64,000 nt of DNA from Actinomycetota bacterium (GCA_030840805.1 JAVEDU010000035.1:1-64000), one strand, 5' to 3'; shown: positions 20,425 through 29,820, counted from the first letter of the stretch. The notes: generated from the letters alone by a model not told the origin. A program made the numbers and translations.

Positions 20425-20491
20425 CGCGTTGATCATGGGGTTTTACGCAGACACGCCGGCGTGTCGTGCGGAAAACCCCATGATCAACGCG
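20425..20491. repeat. Palindromic repeat family A, copy 2
   Basis: The most perfect copy in the window: 20-base arms CGCGTTGATCATGGGGTTTT (20425-20444) and its exact complement at 20472-20491, enclosing the same ACACGCCGGCGTGT core (20451-20464). It is 67 bases long like copies 1 and 3. It lies downstream of the sucD terminator and upstream of the DUF6350 start, both on the minus strand. Confidence 0.92.
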
Positions 20492-20517
20492 GGCTGGGCG
20501 GGCGGGCGGGAACGCGA

Positions 20518-20551
20518 AGGGCGCCGGACCCGCGTGCGGATCCGGCGCCCT
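20518..20551 (-). terminator. Hairpin terminator of sucCD
   Basis: AGGGCGCCGGA (20518-20528) pairs with TCCGGCGCCCT (20541-20551), with further partial pairing of CCG and CGG inside. It begins 12 bases past the sucD stop codon on the minus strand. Confidence 0.75.
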
Positions 20552-20563
20552 CCAGGTGCAGAG

Positions 20564-21445
20564 CTACAGCCCGGCGATGATGTCCCGCATCAGGCGGGCC
20601 GTCTCGCTCGGGGTCTTGCCGACGCGGACGCCGGCGGCCTCGAGGGCCTCCTTCTTCGCCTGCGCGGTGCCGGACGAGCCGGACACGATCGCGCCCGCGT
20701 GGCCCATCGTCTTGCCCTCGGGGGCGGTGAAGCCCGCGACGTAGCCGACGACCGGCTTCGTCACGTTGTCCTTGATGTAGGCCGCGGCCCGCTCCTCGGC
20801 GTCGCCGCCGATCTCGCCGATCATCACGATCGCGTCGGTCTCCGGGTCGTCCTGGAACGCCTGGAGCGCGTCGATGTGCGTGGTGCCGATGACCGGGTCA
20901 CCGCCGATGCCGATGGCGGTGGAGAAACCGATGTCCCGCAGCTCGTACATCATCTGGTACGTCAGCGTGCCGGACTTCGACACCAGACCGATGCGGCCGG
21001 GGCCGGAGATGTCGGCCGGGATGATGCCCGCGTTGGACTTACCGGGGCTGATGATGCCGGGGCAGTTCGGCCCGATGATCCGGGTCTGCTTGCCCTGCGC
21101 GTACGCCCAGAACGCGGTCGAGTCGTGCACCGGGATGCCCTCGGTGATGACCACCGCGAGCGGGATGCCGGCGTCGATCGCCTCGACGACGGCGCCCTTG
21201 GCGAACGCCGGCGGCACGAAGATGACCGACACGTCCGCGCCGGTCTCGGCCATCGCGTCGGCCACGGAGCCGAAGACGGGGACGGAGGTGCCGTCGAAGT
21301 CGACGGTCTCCCCGGCCTTGCGCGGGTTCACGCCGCCGACGACCCGGGTGCCGGCGGCGAGCATCCGCCGGGTGTGCTTGCTGCCCTCGGAGCCGGTCAT
21401 GCCCTGGACGATGACCCGGCTCTTCTCGGTCAAGAAGATGGACAC
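20564..21445 (-). CDS. sucD: Succinyl-CoA ligase alpha subunit
   Basis: A 293-residue subunit that binds CoA and carries the phosphohistidine intermediate. The CoA-binding motif [11 protein letters not shown] is near residues 15-25, and the phosphorylated His is in [12 protein letters not shown] near residue 250. It forms a heterodimer or tetramer with SucC, whose gene ends 13 bases upstream. It starts at GTG 21445. Confidence 0.96.
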   Translation of the reverse strand: MSIFLTEKSRVIVQGMTGSEGSKHTRRMLAAGTRVVGGVNPRKAGETVDFDGTSVPVFGSVADAMAETGADVSVIFVPPAFAKGAVVEAIDAGIPLAVVITEGIPVHDSTAFWAYAQGKQTRIIGPNCPGIISPGKSNAGIIPADISGPGRIGLVSKSGTLTYQMMYELRDIGFSTAIGIGGDPVIGTTHIDALQAFQDDPETDAIVMIGEIGGDAEERAAAYIKDNVTKPVVGYVAGFTAPEGKTMGHAGAIVSGSSGTAQAKKEALEAAGVRVGKTPSETARLMRDIIAGL

Positions 21446-21458
21446 GTGATGACTCCCT

Positions 21459-22634
21459 TTACTTCGCGGCCGCGAGCTCGGCAGCGCGCTGAGCCGCGCC
21501 GTCCATGGTGTCCACCTGCTGGACGAGCGGGTGGTTCGCCTCGTCCAGGATGCGCCGCCCCTCGAGGACGTTGTTGCCGTCGAGGCGGACCACGAGGGGC
21601 TTGGTGACCTCGTCGCCGCGGTCGGCCATCAGCTGGAGGGCCTGGACGATGCCGTTCGCGACCGCGTCGCAGGCGGTGATGCCGCCGAACACGTTGACGA
21701 ACACGCTGCGGACCGACGGGTCACCGAGGATGATCTCGAGCCCGTCCGCCATGACCTGCGCGGAGGCGCCGCCACCGATGTCGAGGAAGTTGGCCGGCTT
21801 GACGCCGCCGAACTCCTCACCGGCGTACGCGACGACATCGAGCGTGCTCATCACGAGTCCGGCGCCGTTGCCGATGATGCCGACCTCGCCGTCGAGCTTG
21901 ACGTAGTTCAGGCCCTTGGCCCGCGCCGCCTGCTCGAGCGGGTCGACCGCGCTGGAGTCCTCCAGGGCGGCGTGGTCGGCGTGCCGGAACCCGGCGTTCT
22001 CGTCCAGGGTCACCTTGCCGTCGAGCGCGACGACGTCGCCCGCGGCGGTCTTCACCAGCGGGTTGACCTCGACGAGGGTGGCGTCCTCCTTGATGAAGAC
22101 ATCCCAGAGCTTGACCAGCACGTCGGCGACCTGGTCGGCGACCTCGGCCGGGAACTTCGCCTCGGCCACGATCTCGCGGGCCTTCGCCGGGGTCACGCCC
22201 TCGTTGGCGTCGACCGGGACCTTCGCGAGGGCCTCGGGCTTGGTGGTCGCGACCTCCTCGATGTCCATGCCGCCCTCGACGCTCGCCATCGCGAGGAAGG
22301 TGCGGTTGGTCCGGTCGAGCAGGAAGGAGACGTAGTACTCCTCGGCGATGTCGGCCGTCTCGGCCAGCATCACGCGGTGGACCGTGTGGCCCTTGATGTC
22401 CATCCCGAGGATCTGGGCGGCCTTCGCCTCCGCGTCCGCGGGGTCGGTGGCGACCTTGACGCCGCCGGCCTTGCCGCGGCCGCCGACCTTCACCTGGGCC
22501 TTGACGACCGCGCGGCCGCCGAAGCTCTCGGCGATCGCCCGCGCCTCGGCCGGCGTCGTGGCGGTCGCGCCACCCAGCACCGGTACACCGTGGGCAGCGA
22601 AGATGTCCCTCGCCTGGTACTCGAACAGATCCAT
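21459..22634 (-). CDS. sucC: Succinyl-CoA ligase beta subunit
   Basis: A 391-residue ATP-grasp subunit that binds nucleotide and succinate in the TCA cycle. The N-terminus [19 protein letters not shown], the [15 protein letters not shown] loop near residue 45, and FLDIGGGA and [10 protein letters not shown] in the C-terminal half are diagnostic. Transcription begins in the 245-base divergent gap 22635-22879 shared with a secreted hydrolase gene. That gap also contains a direct repeat GTCCGGCCCG (minus strand) but no obvious operator. Confidence 0.96.
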   Translation of the reverse strand: MDLFEYQARDIFAAHGVPVLGGATATTPAEARAIAESFGGRAVVKAQVKVGGRGKAGGVKVATDPADAEAKAAQILGMDIKGHTVHRVMLAETADIAEEYYVSFLLDRTNRTFLAMASVEGGMDIEEVATTKPEALAKVPVDANEGVTPAKAREIVAEAKFPAEVADQVADVLVKLWDVFIKEDATLVEVNPLVKTAAGDVVALDGKVTLDENAGFRHADHAALEDSSAVDPLEQAARAKGLNYVKLDGEVGIIGNGAGLVMSTLDVVAYAGEEFGGVKPANFLDIGGGASAQVMADGLEIILGDPSVRSVFVNVFGGITACDAVANGIVQALQLMADRGDEVTKPLVVRLDGNNVLEGRRILDEANHPLVQQVDTMDGAAQRAAELAAAK

Positions 22635-22879
22635 GGACGTCCCGTCTCGTGGGTCGGACGTGGGGGTCGGCCACGGACGGGCCGGACACTCCGCGGGCCG
22701 GACAGCGTTGTCTGCGTATGCACTCTGCGCCTTCGCACACTAGCGACGCCCGGCGGGGGGTGAGCCGCCTGGATCAAGCCCTGTGGCCCATGTCACCGGG
22801 TCCGCGTCACCTCCCGGGCGTTCGTGCGTTGAACACGGTGAGCGACCCTTTCGTAACTCGACCTGTCCGAGGGAGCACC

Positions 22880-24877
22880 ATGGCCCGCCGTTCGCTGCCC
22901 GTCGCCGTCGCCGGTCTGGTCGTGGCTGCGGTGGCCGGACCCCTCGCGACCGCCGCCCCCGCCGCCCCGGCCGCGGCGTCCGCCCGGGCCCTCACGATCA
23001 CCGCCCACGTCGGCGGGCAGACCTGCGACGTGGCCGCGGACCTGTACGTCCCGCCGTCGGCCACCGCCGCCCGCCCCGCCCCGGCGGTGCTCACCACGCA
23101 CGGCTTCGGCGGCAGCAAGGCGGACCAGGCCACGATCGCCCGGACCCTGGCGGGCCGGGGGTACGTGGTGCTGGCCTACTCCGGCCTCGGGTTCGGCGGC
23201 TCGGACTGCAAGATCACGCTCGACCACCGGGACCACGACGGGCAGGCGGCGAGCCAGCTGGTCCGGTTCCTCGGCGGCGACCCCGCGATCGAGGCCGTGG
23301 ACGCGAACGGGCACCGGGTCCGCGTCACCGAGGTCGCCCGTGACGACGCCCGCAGCGGGCTCCGGTACGACCCCCGGGTCGGCATGGTCGGCGGGTCGTA
23401 CGGCGGACAGGTGCAGTTCGCCGCGGCCGCCGTCGAGCGGCGCCTCGACACGATCGTCCCCCTGATCACCTGGAACGACCTCTCCTACTCCCTGGCGCCG
23501 AACAACGCCCCCGGCCCCGGAGTGCTCAAGCAGGAGTGGGTGGACATCTTCTTCGCCGCGGGGATCGCGCGGGGGGCCGAGCACGCGCCGACCGACCCGG
23601 GCCGGGTGGTCGGCTGCCCGAACTTCACCACCGAGGCCTGCCTCGCGAAGGGGCAGCTGGAGGTCGACGGATACCCGTCCGCGCGGACCACCGCGTTCGC
23701 CCGGAACGCCTCGGTCGCGTCGTACGTGTCCGCCGTCCGGATCCCGGTGTTCCTCGGCCAGGGTCAGGCCGACACGCTGTTCAACCTCCAGGAGTCGGTG
23801 GCGACGTACCGGGCGCTGCGCAGGCAGGGCACCCCGGTGAAGCTCATGTGGCAGTCCTGGGGGCACAGCACCGCCGATCCCGCCCCCGGCGAGCTCGACT
23901 GGTCGGCGCCGGAGCGCACCGTCCAGGGCCGGGCGATCCTGGGGTGGTTCGACCACCACCTGGCGGGCACGGGGCCCGAGCCGGCGTATGACTTCTCCTA
24001 CTTCCGGGACTGGGTGCGGTACTCCGGCGACGCGGCGCCCGCCTACGCCCGCGCGGCGACGTACCCGGTGGGCGCCACCGCGTCGCTGTACCTGTCCGGC
24101 CGCGGGTCGCTGGTGGCGTCCCGGCGCGCGGTCCGGGCCGGTACGGCGTCGTGGGTCGGCGTGCCGGGCCCGGGGGCGGTCAGCTACACCGAGACGTCCG
24201 GCACCGCGCCGACCGGGCCGCCGACCGATGCGCCGGGCACGTTCGTGCAGTACACGACCGCGCCGCTCACCGGCGACGTGGACGTGGTCGGGGTGCCGCG
24301 GGTGAACGTCCGGCTGTCCTCCGACCAGGTGCGGATCACCCAGGCGGCGGGGCCGGGCGGGCGGCTGGTGTTCCACGCGAAGCTGTTCGACCTCGCCCCC
24401 GACGGCTCCCGGACCCTGGTGCACCGGCTGATCTCGCCGGTGCGGGTGCCCGACGTGACGAAGCCGGTGCGGCTGGAGCTGCCCGGGATCGTCCACCGGT
24501 TCCCCCGCGGCCACCGGCTCGCGCTGGCCCTGGCGGCCACCGACCTCGCCTACGCGAACCGGGCCGCCGTACCGCAGCGGGTGTCCCTGGTGACCTCACC
24601 GGCCACCCCGGGGCGGCTGGACCTCCCGGTCGTGGCGGGGGCCCGCGGGCTGCCGACGGCCGCCGGGCCGTCCGCCGCCCCGGTTGCCGGGTCCGCCGGG
24701 CCCACCGCGGTGCCGGCCGAGCAGGCCAGGCTCCGGTCCACCGCGGCCGACCGCGGCTCGGCGGCGGTGCAGGGGTTCCAGGTCGCCGGCCTCGCCGCGC
24801 TGGGGTTCCTGCTCAGCTACCTGCTGGCCGGGCGGGTACGGCGGGAGTGCCAGCGGCGGCGCGGTACCGGACGGTGA
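22880..24877 (+). CDS. Secreted, membrane-anchored CocE/NonD-type alpha/beta hydrolase
   Basis: A 665-residue protein. A signal peptide (1-36) is followed by an alpha/beta hydrolase core with THGFGGSK near 75, the nucleophile elbow GGSYGGQ near 174, and the candidate Asp and His in GQGQADT and SWGHS. A C-terminal jelly-roll domain (about 395-600), as in X-Pro dipeptidyl-peptidases and CocE esterases, precedes an Ala/Pro linker and a C-terminal helix with basic tail (VAGLAALGFLLSYLLAG). It probably acts outside the cell on peptides or esters; the substrate is unknown. ATG 22880 follows GAGGGAG. Confidence 0.8.
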   Translation: MARRSLPVAVAGLVVAAVAGPLATAAPAAPAAASARALTITAHVGGQTCDVAADLYVPPSATAARPAPAVLTTHGFGGSKADQATIARTLAGRGYVVLAYSGLGFGGSDCKITLDHRDHDGQAASQLVRFLGGDPAIEAVDANGHRVRVTEVARDDARSGLRYDPRVGMVGGSYGGQVQFAAAAVERRLDTIVPLITWNDLSYSLAPNNAPGPGVLKQEWVDIFFAAGIARGAEHAPTDPGRVVGCPNFTTEACLAKGQLEVDGYPSARTTAFARNASVASYVSAVRIPVFLGQGQADTLFNLQESVATYRALRRQGTPVKLMWQSWGHSTADPAPGELDWSAPERTVQGRAILGWFDHHLAGTGPEPAYDFSYFRDWVRYSGDAAPAYARAATYPVGATASLYLSGRGSLVASRRAVRAGTASWVGVPGPGAVSYTETSGTAPTGPPTDAPGTFVQYTTAPLTGDVDVVGVPRVNVRLSSDQVRITQAAGPGGRLVFHAKLFDLAPDGSRTLVHRLISPVRVPDVTKPVRLELPGIVHRFPRGHRLALALAATDLAYANRAAVPQRVSLVTSPATPGRLDLPVVAGARGLPTAAGPSAAPVAGSAGPTAVPAEQARLRSTAADRGSAAVQGFQVAGLAALGFLLSYLLAGRVRRECQRRRGTGR

Positions 24878-24889
24878 GGGGGCGCGGCG

Positions 24890-25300
24890 TCAGGAGGTGG
24901 CGGGCGCCGCGACGTTGCCCCGGACCCACTCGACGATCTGCTCCATCGTGGCCGAACCCGGCGTGAAGATCTTGGCCACCCCGAGGGTCTCCAGCTCCAC
25001 GATGTCCGCGTCCGGGACGATGCCGCCGCCGAACAGCACGACGTCGTCGGCGCCGCGCTCCCGCAGCAGCTCCAGCACCTTGGCGAACAGCGTCATGTGC
25101 GCGCCGGACAGCACGGACAGGCCGACCGCGTCGGCGTCCTCCTGGATGACGGTCTCGACGATCTGCTCGGGCGTCTGGTGCAGGCCGGTGTAGACGACCT
25201 CCATGCCGGCGTCGCGCAACGCCCGCGCCACGACCTTGGCACCACGGTCGTGCCCGTCCAGACCGGGCTTGGCGACGACCACCCGAATCCGTGCGCTCAT
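24890..25300 (-). CDS. Cobalamin-binding small subunit of an acyl-CoA mutase (IcmB-like)
   Basis: A 136-residue stand-alone B12-binding domain. It has the DxHxxG signature ([10 protein letters not shown], residues 14-23), SVLSGAH near 62 and FGGGIVPD near 90, which bind the corrin and its displaced base. Size and position (beside pcrA, M23 and lipase genes) match the isobutyryl-CoA mutase small subunit of Streptomyces. It could also serve another methylmalonyl-CoA-type mutase; no large subunit is in the window. Confidence 0.82.
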   Translation of the reverse strand: MSARIRVVVAKPGLDGHDRGAKVVARALRDAGMEVVYTGLHQTPEQIVETVIQEDADAVGLSVLSGAHMTLFAKVLELLRERGADDVVLFGGGIVPDADIVELETLGVAKIFTPGSATMEQIVEWVRGNVAAPATS

Positions 25301-25459
25301 GGGGAGAGACCTCCGTGTCTGCGGGACTTGCGGTCACCTTAGCGGGACCGCCTGAAGGGTCGTTCAGGTCGGGGCGTCTTTCGGGGGGCGGATGCCGGAT
25401 TCCGCGGTTACCGTCCGGTATTGCTGAAGCCGGCCCGCTGGCCGGCCGAAGGGGGACGT

Positions 25460-26428
25460 ATGCACGCGATGGTCACCGGCCCCGCCACCCGGGCATGGGG
25501 CGCGACCCGCGCCGCCCGGGACACCGCGGGCACGGCCGTCCGCCGTGCCTGTACGCCCTCCACCGTCTGGGGTGTGACCGTCGAGGCCGTCTGGATCGCC
25601 GCCCACCTCGCGCTGTACCCCCTCGGGGTCGCCCAGGAGCGCGCCGAGCCCGAGCCGGGAGACTTCTCCCTCCGCGATCTGGACCCGCTCCGCCGCAGCC
25701 TGGTCGCCTCGGACGCCGAGGCGGCCGGTACGCCGATCCTGCTGGTCCACGGCATGGTGGACAACCGCTCGATCTTCACGTTCCTGCGCCGGGCCCTGCG
25801 CCGGTGGGGCTTCGGCCGGGTCTCCACGCTGAACTACAGCGTCTTCACCTCCGACGTCCGCACCGCCGCCCGCGAGCTCGGCGAGCGAATCGAGGCCCTG
25901 TGCGCCGAGACCGGCTACGAGCGGGTCCACGTCGTCGGCCACAGCATGGGCGGCGTGATCGCCCGGTACTACGTGCAGCGCCTCGGCGGCGATCAGCGGG
26001 TGCACACCGTCGTGACGATGGGCAGCCCGCACGGCGGCACCGAGGCGGCCCGCCTGCTGCCGACGCGCCTCGCCCGCCAGCTGCGACCGGACTCCGATGT
26101 CATCGCCGAGCTGCGGGAGCCGGCGGCGGACTGCCGGACCCGGTTCGTGGCGATCTGGAGCGACCTCGACCAGCTGGTGCTGCCGCCCGACCGGGCCCGG
26201 ATCGACCACCCGGACCTCGCGGTGCGGAACGTCCCGGTCTCCGATGTGGGGCACATGTCGCTCCCGGTGGACCGGCATGTGATCCGCGAGATCGTCACGA
26301 CGCTGGCCCGGCTCGACCACGACGGGCACCCGGTCTCCGCCGGCGTGACCTCGCTGGACGAGCGTCGCGCGGTGGCTCGCCAGCCGGCCGGGACGACCGC
26401 GGTGCGCAGCGCCGCAGCACCCGCCTGA
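25460..26428 (+). CDS. Alpha/beta-fold lipase or esterase
   Basis: A 322-residue protein with a GHSMGG nucleophile elbow near residue 162, an oxyanion segment LLVHGMVDNRSIF near residue 97, and a late His in DVGHMSLP. The elbow and following GSPHGGTEAA resemble triacylglycerol lipases. An N-terminal hydrophobic segment near residues 35-55 could anchor it in the membrane, without a clear cleavage site. ATG 25460 follows GGGGG; the frame is open upstream to 25421 but without a ribosome site. Confidence 0.78.
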   Translation: MHAMVTGPATRAWGATRAARDTAGTAVRRACTPSTVWGVTVEAVWIAAHLALYPLGVAQERAEPEPGDFSLRDLDPLRRSLVASDAEAAGTPILLVHGMVDNRSIFTFLRRALRRWGFGRVSTLNYSVFTSDVRTAARELGERIEALCAETGYERVHVVGHSMGGVIARYYVQRLGGDQRVHTVVTMGSPHGGTEAARLLPTRLARQLRPDSDVIAELREPAADCRTRFVAIWSDLDQLVLPPDRARIDHPDLAVRNVPVSDVGHMSLPVDRHVIREIVTTLARLDHDGHPVSAGVTSLDERRAVARQPAGTTAVRSAAAPA

Positions 26429-26448
26429 GCAACGCACCCGTTACACCG

Positions 26449-26464
26449 CGTGAGCCACATCACA
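26449..26464 (+). promoter_or_regulatory. Candidate Crp-type operator upstream of the M23 gene
   Basis: CGTGAGCCACATCACA fits the TGTGA-N6-TCACA pattern with one mismatch. It lies about 180 bases before the M23 peptidase start. Actinobacterial Crp proteins often control cell-wall hydrolase genes. The rest of the 26429-26643 gap has no other clear signal; I looked for a ydaO (c-di-AMP) riboswitch and did not see one. Confidence 0.35.
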
Positions 26465-26643
26465 GTGGAAATCACGACACAGGGGATCTTCTGCGCCGAT
26501 TGGTGCCAGGAACTTGTCATCCCGGTGACACGCTGGCTACGGTTGCTCCGCGTTGTCGGGTCCATGCCCGTCATTCACGTACGGTCCGCCTCCCGTTCAC
26601 GGGTCTCGGACCGGGTCCAAGGGTCAGCGACGAAGGGCGTTTC

Positions 26644-27354
26644 GTGCATCACCGGAAGCCTGTCGGACGGCATGTGGGGCGCCATCGCGCTCCGCTGGAC
26701 GTTCGCAGTCGGTATGCCGTCGTGGTCACGACCGCGGTCGTCGGCGCCGGTGTCGTCGCGTTCGGCGCGAGTTCCGCGCTGCCGACGGTCAATGCCCGTG
26801 ACGCCGCGGCCCTCGGCGCCGGTGGCGCCGGGTCGCCGCACGGTGCCGCCCTGGCGAACTCCGGTGGCAACCTGACCCAGGCCCGCACCGCGACCTCGGA
26901 GCGCGCCTCCCGTGCACAGACCCGCGTCGCCGCTCCCAAGCCGGCGCCGGGCTGGGCCCGCCCCGCGAACAGCCCGCTGAGCTCGACGTTCGGGCCGCGC
27001 TGGGGCACGTTCCACTACGGCATCGACTTCGCCGCCGCGTTCGGCTCGGTCGTCCACGCCGCCCACGCCGGCGTCGTCGTGAAGGCGGGCTGGTACGGCG
27101 GGTACGGCAACATCGTGATCATCGACCACGGGAACGGCGTCACCACCCGGTACGGGCACAACTCGAAGGTCCTCGTCCGGGTCGGCGAGCGCGTCCGGGC
27201 CGGACAGGACATCTCGCTCGTCGGCAGCACCGGCGACTCGACCGGCCCGCACTGCCACTTCGAGGTCCGTATCGACGACGTGGCGATCAACCCGATCCCG
27301 TACCTGCTGGTCCGCGGTATCGACCTGCGGCAGAACTACAACCCCACGCTCTAG
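26644..27354 (+). CDS. M23 family (LytM-type) metallopeptidase
   Basis: A 236-residue exported peptidoglycan endopeptidase. A basic N-terminus is followed by a membrane or signal segment (about 26-46), then an Ala-rich linker and the M23 domain from about residue 115. Zinc ligands are in HYGIDF (HxxxD) and HCHFEV (HxH) near the end; GHNSKVLVRVGERV is the typical middle segment. I chose GTG 26644, which has a GAAGGG ribosome site. Its TAG shares bases with the convergent pcrA stop. Confidence 0.88.
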   Translation: MHHRKPVGRHVGRHRAPLDVRSRYAVVVTTAVVGAGVVAFGASSALPTVNARDAAALGAGGAGSPHGAALANSGGNLTQARTATSERASRAQTRVAAPKPAPGWARPANSPLSSTFGPRWGTFHYGIDFAAAFGSVVHAAHAGVVVKAGWYGGYGNIVIIDHGNGVTTRYGHNSKVLVRVGERVRAGQDISLVGSTGDSTGPHCHFEVRIDDVAINPIPYLLVRGIDLRQNYNPTL

Positions 27355-29672
27355 AGCTTCTGGATCGGCGCGTACCGCAGGAGCAGCCACTTCCGCCCGG
27401 TGCCCGCCCCGAAGTCGACCTCGGCCTGCTGCTTCTCGGCGGTGCCGCGCAACCCCACCACGCTGCCCATCCCGAACGTGTCGTGGGTGACCCGGTCTCC
27501 CACGTCGAGCACCGGCACGTCCCGGGCCCCGGACACCGAGGCGCGCCGCGACGGGGCGAACGAGGACGAGGTGACCCGCTCCTGCGCGCTGCCGGTACCG
27601 CTCCAGCGCGACATCGTCTCCCGGGTCGGCTCCTCGCGTTCCCAGGCCAGCAGCGACCCGGGGATCTCGTCGAGGAACCGCGACGGCGGGTTGTACTGCG
27701 GCTGCCCCCAGGCGGCACGGGTGACCGCGCGGGACAGGTAGAGCCGCTCCCGCGCACGGGTGATCCCCACGTACGCCAGCCGACGCTCCTCCTCCAGCTC
27801 CTTGGCGTCCCCGAGCGAGCGCAGGTGCGGGAACACCCCGTCCTCCATCCCGGTGAGGAACACGACCGGGAACTCCAGGCCCTTCGCGGTGTGCAGGGTC
27901 ATCAGCGTGACGACGCCCGCGTCCTCGCCGGACGGGTCCGGGATGCTGTCCGCGTCGGCCACCAGCGCGACCTGCTCCAGGAACGCGGCGAGCGTGGCCG
28001 GCTCACCGGTGAGCGCCATCCGCTCCTCGAACTCCCGGGCCACGCTGACCAGTTCCTGCAGGTTCTCCACCCGGCCCTCGTCCTGCGGGTCGGTGCTGGC
28101 CTCCAGCTCGGCGACGTACCCGGTGCGGGCCAGCGTCTCCTCCAGCACGGCGCTCGGCGTCTCGGTCTCGGCGAGCTCCCGCAGCGACGCCATCATCGTC
28201 GTGAAGTCCCCGATGGACTTGACCGCCCGGGTCCCGATGCCGGGCGCCTCGGCGCAGCGTTCCAGCGCCGCCGCGAACGAGATCCGCTCCCGGCTCGACA
28301 GCGCCTCCACGCACGCCTCGGCGCGGTCGCCGATGCCCCGGCGCGGGGTGTTCAGCACCCGCCGCACACTGACCGTGTCGTCGGAGTTCGCGATGGCGCG
28401 CAGGTACCCCAGCGCGTCCCGCACCTCCCGGCGCTCGTAGAACCGCACGCCGCCGACCACCTTGTACGGCAGACCGACCCGGATGAAGACCTCCTCGAAC
28501 ACCCGGGACTGTGCGTTGGTGCGGTAGAAGATCGCGACGTCGCCGGGGCGCGCGTCCCTGGTGTCGGTGAGCCGGTCGACCTCACCCGCGACCCAGGCGG
28601 CCTCGTCGTGCTCGTTGTCCGCGACGTACGCGTGGATGGGCTCGCCGTCGCCCTGGTCCGACCACAGGTTCTTCGGCTTGCGCTCGGTGTTCCGGGTGAT
28701 CACCGCGTTCGCGGCCGACAGGATCGTCTGGGTGGAGCGGTAGTTCTGCTCCAGCAGGATCGTGGTGGCGTCCGGGTAGTCCCGCTCGAACTCCAGGATG
28801 TTCCGGATCGTCGCGCCGCGGAACGCGTAGATCGACTGGTCGGCATCGCCCACCACGCACAGCTCGCCCGGGGGCACGACGCCGTCGGCGGGGCCGGTCA
28901 GCTCCCGCACCAGCGTGTACTGGGCGTGGTTGGTGTCCTGGTACTCGTCCACGAGGACGTGCCGGAACCGCCGCCGGTAGTGCTCCGCCACCGCGGGGAA
29001 CGCCTGCAGCAGGTGGACGGTCGTCATGATGATGTCGTCGAAGTCCAGCGCGTGCGCCTCGGCGAGCCGGCGCTGGTAGAGCGTGTACGCCTCGGCGAGG
29101 ATCCGCTGGTTGCCGTCGCTCGCCTGACGGGTGAACGTCTCCGGGTCGATCAGCTCGTTCTTCAGGTTGCTGACCTGGGCGACCAGGCCGCGCGGCGGGA
29201 ACCGCTTGGGGTCGATGTCCAGCTCGCGGGCGACCAGTGTCATCAGCCGCCGGGAGTCGTCCGCGTCGTAGATCGAGAACGTGCTCTTGAGCCCCGCGGT
29301 CTTGGCCTCGGCACGGAGGATCCGCACGCAGGCCGAGTGGAACGTCGACACCCACATCGCCCGGGCCCGGGCGCCGACCAGCGCGGCCACCCGCTCCTTC
29401 ATCTCGCCCGCGGCCTTGTTGGTGAACGTGATCGCGAGGATCTCGCCGGGCTGCGCGCCGCGCTCGCCCAGCAGGTACGCGATGCGGTGGGTCAGCACCC
29501 GCGTCTTGCCCGACCCGGCGCCGGCCACGATGAGCAGCGGCGCCCCGTGGTGGACCACCGCGGCGCGCTGGGAGTCGTTCAGCCCCTCCAGCAGCTGCGC
29601 GGGATCGAGGGCGCGCCGCCGCGGCGGTGCGTCGGAGGGGGCGGGCTCGGGCAGCTCGAAAAGGGTGCTCAT
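27351..29672 (-). CDS. pcrA: ATP-dependent DNA helicase PcrA/UvrD
   Basis: A 773-residue superfamily 1A helicase acting in repair and replication restart. It has the Q motif LNDSQRAAV near 30, Walker A GAGSGKTRV near 51, DEYQDTNHAQ (Walker B), QNYRSTQTI, TLHTAKGLEFPVVF, and YVGITRARERLYLSR. The C-terminal 60 residues form a Tudor-like, RNA polymerase-binding type tail (DTFGMGSVVGL to LLLRYAPIQKL). ATG 29672. The stop overlaps the M23 stop within the tetranucleotide CTAG at 27351-27354. Confidence 0.96.
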   Translation of the reverse strand: MSTLFELPEPAPSDAPPRRRALDPAQLLEGLNDSQRAAVVHHGAPLLIVAGAGSGKTRVLTHRIAYLLGERGAQPGEILAITFTNKAAGEMKERVAALVGARARAMWVSTFHSACVRILRAEAKTAGLKSTFSIYDADDSRRLMTLVARELDIDPKRFPPRGLVAQVSNLKNELIDPETFTRQASDGNQRILAEAYTLYQRRLAEAHALDFDDIIMTTVHLLQAFPAVAEHYRRRFRHVLVDEYQDTNHAQYTLVRELTGPADGVVPPGELCVVGDADQSIYAFRGATIRNILEFERDYPDATTILLEQNYRSTQTILSAANAVITRNTERKPKNLWSDQGDGEPIHAYVADNEHDEAAWVAGEVDRLTDTRDARPGDVAIFYRTNAQSRVFEEVFIRVGLPYKVVGGVRFYERREVRDALGYLRAIANSDDTVSVRRVLNTPRRGIGDRAEACVEALSSRERISFAAALERCAEAPGIGTRAVKSIGDFTTMMASLRELAETETPSAVLEETLARTGYVAELEASTDPQDEGRVENLQELVSVAREFEERMALTGEPATLAAFLEQVALVADADSIPDPSGEDAGVVTLMTLHTAKGLEFPVVFLTGMEDGVFPHLRSLGDAKELEEERRLAYVGITRARERLYLSRAVTRAAWGQPQYNPPSRFLDEIPGSLLAWEREEPTRETMSRWSGTGSAQERVTSSSFAPSRRASVSGARDVPVLDVGDRVTHDTFGMGSVVGLRGTAEKQQAEVDFGAGTGRKWLLLRYAPIQKL

Positions 29673-29734
29673 GGCGAGGAAGAGTCTAGGCCCCGGTCGG
29701 ACATCTGTTCGACCGCGGATACCGCCTCCTTCCG

Positions 29735-29788
29735 GTGATCACCACCGCTTTTTCGGCGTCGGAGCACCGAAAGTGCGGTGGTGATCAC
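29735..29788. repeat. Palindromic repeat family B, copy 1
   Basis: Arms GTGATCACCACCGC (29735-29748) and GCGGTGGTGATCAC (29775-29788) are exact complements, with an inner stem TTTCGG (29751-29756) and CCGAAA (29767-29772). It shares its plan with the element at 63748 but not its outer sequence beyond TGATCAC. It lies between the divergent pcrA and leader-peptide genes, ending 32 bases before the leader start. Confidence 0.8.
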
Positions 29789-29808
29789 GAGAGGGGGCCG
29801 CGGCGTGG

Positions 29809-29814
29809 CACACT
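29809..29814 (+). promoter_or_regulatory. -10 element for the leader peptide transcript
   Basis: CACACT ends six bases before GTG 29821, with no Shine-Dalgarno between, so the leader peptide would be translated from a leaderless mRNA. The -35 position falls inside the right arm of the family B palindrome and does not match consensus. Confidence 0.4.
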
Positions 29815-29820
29815 GAGACC

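Noticed and set aside
24890-25300. Complete methylmalonyl-CoA mutase
   Set aside because: Only the B12-binding domain is present; there is no TIM-barrel substrate domain beside it.
26429-26643. c-di-AMP (ydaO) riboswitch upstream of the M23 peptidase
   Set aside because: I could not find the conserved ydaO core sequence in this gap.
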